A stretch of 13,005 nt of DNA from an uncultured Lachnospiraceae bacterium (GTDB lineage Bacteria; Bacillota; Clostridia; Lachnospirales; Lachnospiraceae), in NCBI GenBank assembly GCA_946566415.1, contig CAMNWW010000036.1:1-13005 (forward strand), given 5' to 3'. This document shows, in pieces, positions 12,795-13,005 of the stretch. The number at the start of each line of letters is the position of its first letter. Within the stretch, counting starts at the first letter, position 1. The notes below the pieces were generated by a model. The model did not search any database and was not told where the DNA came from. It saw only the letters and a program-made list of their open reading frames with translations. A program made the position numbers and the translations under genes.

Positions 12795-13005
12795 TTGGAA
12801 TGTTGTACGGAATTTATTTTCCGCATTCTAAGCCTTACCCTCACCGTTTCCCTGCTGTCAGCATCCTGCGGTTCCCCGGCTAAGGCCACTACCATGAACC
12901 TCTTAAAGACTGAGGGAACAGTGGACGTCCGGGACGACGAAGGAGAAGAAGTTTCCGTCCTGGAAAATCTGAAGCTTTACAGCGGTTACGGCATGGAGAC
13001 TTTGA
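12795..13005 (+). CDS. FecR-like exported protein, N-terminal part, cut by the window end; start uncertain
   Basis: The frame reads a hydrophobic export segment, ILSLTLTVSLLSASCGSPAK, then MNLLKTEGTVDVRDDEGEEV and ENLKLYSGYGMETL up to the window edge. The cysteine in SASCGS suggests a lipoprotein signal, though the lipobox is not ideal. The LKTEGTV...LYSGY pattern resembles the FecR-like domain of large surface or signalling proteins in Lachnospiraceae; this is recalled, not searched. No in-frame ATG precedes the signal segment. The coordinates use a TTG at 12795 without a good ribosome site, and the only ATG (12894) would remove the export signal. The start may be non-standard or destroyed. 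The frame is open upstream to 12708. Confidence 0.5.
   Translation, partial: MECCTEFIFRILSLTLTVSLLSASCGSPAKATTMNLLKTEGTVDVRDDEGEEVSVLENLKLYSGYGMETL

Overview
The window looks like the chromosome of an endospore-forming Clostridia, most likely a Lachnospiraceae of moderate GC. The reasons are a spmA-type spore maturation gene, a holB-ricT-trmN6-rsmI cluster in Firmicutes order, strong AGGAGG ribosome binding sites, sigma-A promoters of the TTGACA/TATAAT type, and many alarm-free housekeeping genes with clostridial-type sequences. I see no integrase, transposase, phage gene, tRNA, rRNA or CRISPR array.

Left part (1-4520): a divergent guanylate kinase-like protein is followed by an extended -10 promoter and a roughly 100-nt leader that can fold into a hairpin plus an H-type pseudoknot. 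The leader opens a tight operon for the clamp loader subunit delta-prime (holB), the Fe-S/RNase Y-associated PSP1 protein RicT, a tRNA adenine-N6 methyltransferase and the 16S rRNA ribose methyltransferase RsmI. A 15-bp perfect inverted repeat follows the operon.

Middle (4400-7320): a solitary, strongly promoted and strongly terminated sugar-ABC ATPase (UgpC/MsmK type) has codon use unlike its neighbours and is likely a shared energy module for carbohydrate importers. An AI-2E family membrane protein follows. Next comes a collapsed remnant of an AAA-ATPase/PD-(D/E)XK nuclease-family gene with two frameshifts and large deletions, whose tail overlaps the end of the convergent iron transporter gene.

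Right part (7303-13005): a fused FeoA-FeoB ferrous iron transporter is read on the minus strand. It diverges from a FIST-domain sensor plus a membrane-free methyl-accepting chemotaxis protein. The two promoters lie back to back with 25 bp between their -35 boxes, and both transcripts have hairpin-bearing leaders. The FIST/MCP pair is probably a cytoplasmic ligand-sensing chemotaxis unit. Then comes spmA behind a candidate sigma-E promoter, with a terminator that embraces its stop codon and no spmB next to it. After it lies a short promoter-to-terminator unit (about 68 nt, a possible small RNA or attenuator). The window ends in a FecR-like exported protein cut by the right edge, for which no normal start codon is visible.

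The most unusual items are the pseudoknot leader of holB, the FIST/soluble-MCP pair with its attenuator-like leader, the decayed nuclease gene with a 13-bp perfect palindrome, the T10 tract inside the msmK promoter spacer, and the short promoter-terminator unit near the right end. No clearly new multi-gene defence or metabolic system is present.
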